DNA of 53,613 bases from JAXMAO01 sp046350375 (GTDB lineage: Bacteria > Planctomycetota > Phycisphaerae > UBA1845 > UTPLA1), in the NCBI GenBank assembly GCA_046350375.1, contig JAXMAO010000014.1, positions 1 to 53,613 on the forward strand, read 5' to 3'. A program made the translations under genes and the position numbers. The notes below the pieces were generated by a model that saw only the letters and a list, made by a program, of their open reading frames with translations, was not told the origin of the DNA and made no database searches. Shown piece by piece: positions 52,845 through 53,613 of the stretch. Position 1 is the stretch's first letter; each line of letters begins with the position of its first letter.

Positions 52845-53613
52845 TCAGTAGCGGAAGTGCTTGATCTTCTCCCCCTGCTGGCCGATCTGCGTCATCGCCT
52901 CGATGCCGATTTTCAGGTGCAGCTCCGCCCACTGCCGCGTCACGGCCGCGTCGCTCTCCTCGGTCTTCACGCCGTCGGGGGTGATCGGCACGTCGGACAC
53001 CAGCAGCAGCGCGCCGCGCGCGATCTCGTTGCGATGTCCGACGATGAAGATGGTCGCCGTCTCCATGTCGATCGCGATCGCGGTCATATCCTGAAGCCGC
53101 CGCAGGAACTCGGCGTCGTGCTCCCACACGCGGCGGTTGGTCGTATAGACCACGCCCGTGCGATAGTCCAGCCCGTGGCCGGTCAGCTTGTCCGAGACGA
53201 ACTTGTGCAGCTTGAACGACGGCAAGGCCGGCACCTCGGGCGGGAAGTAGTCGTTCGACGTGCCCTCGCCGCGGATGGCGCCGATCGGCAGGATGAAGTG
53301 GCCGATCTCGCTGGCGCTCTTCAGCCCGCCGCACTTCCCGAGAAACAGCACCCCTTTCGGCCGCCGCGCCGAGAGCAGGTCCATGATGATCGCCGCGTTG
53401 GGCGAGCCGATGCCGAACTTGACGATCGACAGCCCGGCCGAGTTGGTCGCCGCCTGCATCGGGCGGTCTTCGCCAAATATGTCGCAGGCAAATTCGTCGG
53501 CGAAGCGCTGCAGGTAGTTGGCGAAGTTGGTGAGCAGCACGTAATCGCCGAAGTGATCGATCGCCATGCCGGTGTAGCGCGGCAGCCAGGCACGGGCCAG
53601 GTCGAGTTTGCTG
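52845..53613 (-). CDS. amn: AMP nucleosidase (partial, 5' end beyond right edge)
   Basis: The 256 C-terminal residues of an AMP nucleosidase, which hydrolyses AMP to adenine and ribose 5-phosphate. The open frame continues past the edge (LDLARAWLPRYTG before an internal Met at 53567), so the true start is outside. Motifs: DYVLLTNFANYLQRFA, FGIGSPNAAIIMDLL, GVLFLGKCGGLK, and the nucleosidase end IAIDMETATIF and LLLVSDVPI, with the Glu and Asp that contact the ribose and base. It resembles the short bacterial form of about 260 residues, so little is missing. Convergent with ald. Confidence 0.92.
   Translation of the reverse strand, partial: SKLDLARAWLPRYTGMAIDHFGDYVLLTNFANYLQRFADEFACDIFGEDRPMQAATNSAGLSIVKFGIGSPNAAIIMDLLSARRPKGVLFLGKCGGLKSASEIGHFILPIGAIRGEGTSNDYFPPEVPALPSFKLHKFVSDKLTGHGLDYRTGVVYTTNRRVWEHDAEFLRRLQDMTAIAIDMETATIFIVGHRNEIARGALLLVSDVPITPDGVKTEESDAAVTRQWAELHLKIGIEAMTQIGQQGEKIKHFRY

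Overview
The window is very GC-rich, densely coded chromosomal DNA. It looks like a member of the Planctomycetota, probably close to Phycisphaerae. The evidence is the combination of exported proteins ending in dockerin-like EF-hand pairs, a PEP-CTERM protein, an Flp-type pilin of planctomycete style, a two-hydrophobic-segment protein of a planctomycete-like family, and many leader-bearing small proteins of unknown function. No rRNA, CRISPR array, prophage or insertion sequence was seen. One tRNA gene, tRNA-Glu(CTC), is present. The taxonomic call is inference from protein style, not from a marker gene.

Layout. 1-1.5 kb: an ABC exporter of the MacB/FtsX type, cut by the left edge. 1.7-6.8 kb: an Flp pilin, a frameshifted lysA, a damaged O-antigen-ligase-like gene and a MraY/WecA-type glycosyl-1-phosphate transferase. 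7-16 kb: a triad-less HtrA-like PDZ protein, an S1/P1 nuclease, a CGNR regulator coupled to a DinB-like protein behind a clear promoter and operator, EF-P, a dockerin protein and ClpB. 16-25 kb: an fmdB-led small operon, a large dockerin protein, tRNA-Glu, two small exported proteins, the scpA-ridA-mtnA operon, and a PEP-CTERM protein. 25-30 kb: a small LuxR-type regulator divergent from a Tat-exported aldo/keto reductase, a Cys-rich secreted protein and a lone hydantoinase B. 30-37 kb: a deoxyhypusine-synthase-like gene followed by agmatinase (probably homospermidine synthesis), thiS-thiG, a DUF885 lipoprotein and a pair of small lipoprotein-like genes. 37-44 kb: MoxR ATPase with a large VWA membrane protein, then an overlapping nucleotidyltransferase-like, TPM and LemA cluster, and a frameshifted unknown gene. 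44-53.6 kb: a GT39-like glycosyltransferase, an M1 peptidase with a dockerin tail, TatC with a long extracytoplasmic insertion, an orphan topoisomerase VI A subunit, alanine dehydrogenase and AMP nucleosidase, the last cut by the right edge.

The strongest non-gene signal is a family of short perfect hairpins built on ggcaaaga...tctttgcc, found at five intergenic or gene-end loci (1.6, 7.2, 23.7, 34.2 and 46.2 kb). At 7.2 and 34.2 kb the whole two-hairpin unit, including the roughly 40-base spacer, is conserved in opposite orientation, so it behaves as a mobile or functional composite element of about 90 bases. A second hairpin family lies next to it at two of these loci.

Three genes (lysA, the ligase and the 43.8 kb unknown) carry clustered reading-frame lesions while all neighbours are intact. 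Either local consensus errors or real decay would explain this, and read-level data would decide. I found no clearly new multi-gene defence or metabolic system. The best leads for new biology are the hairpin element, the orphan Top6A, EF-P with Arg at the modification site, the Cys-rich repeat protein and the orphan terminator at 30.1 kb.
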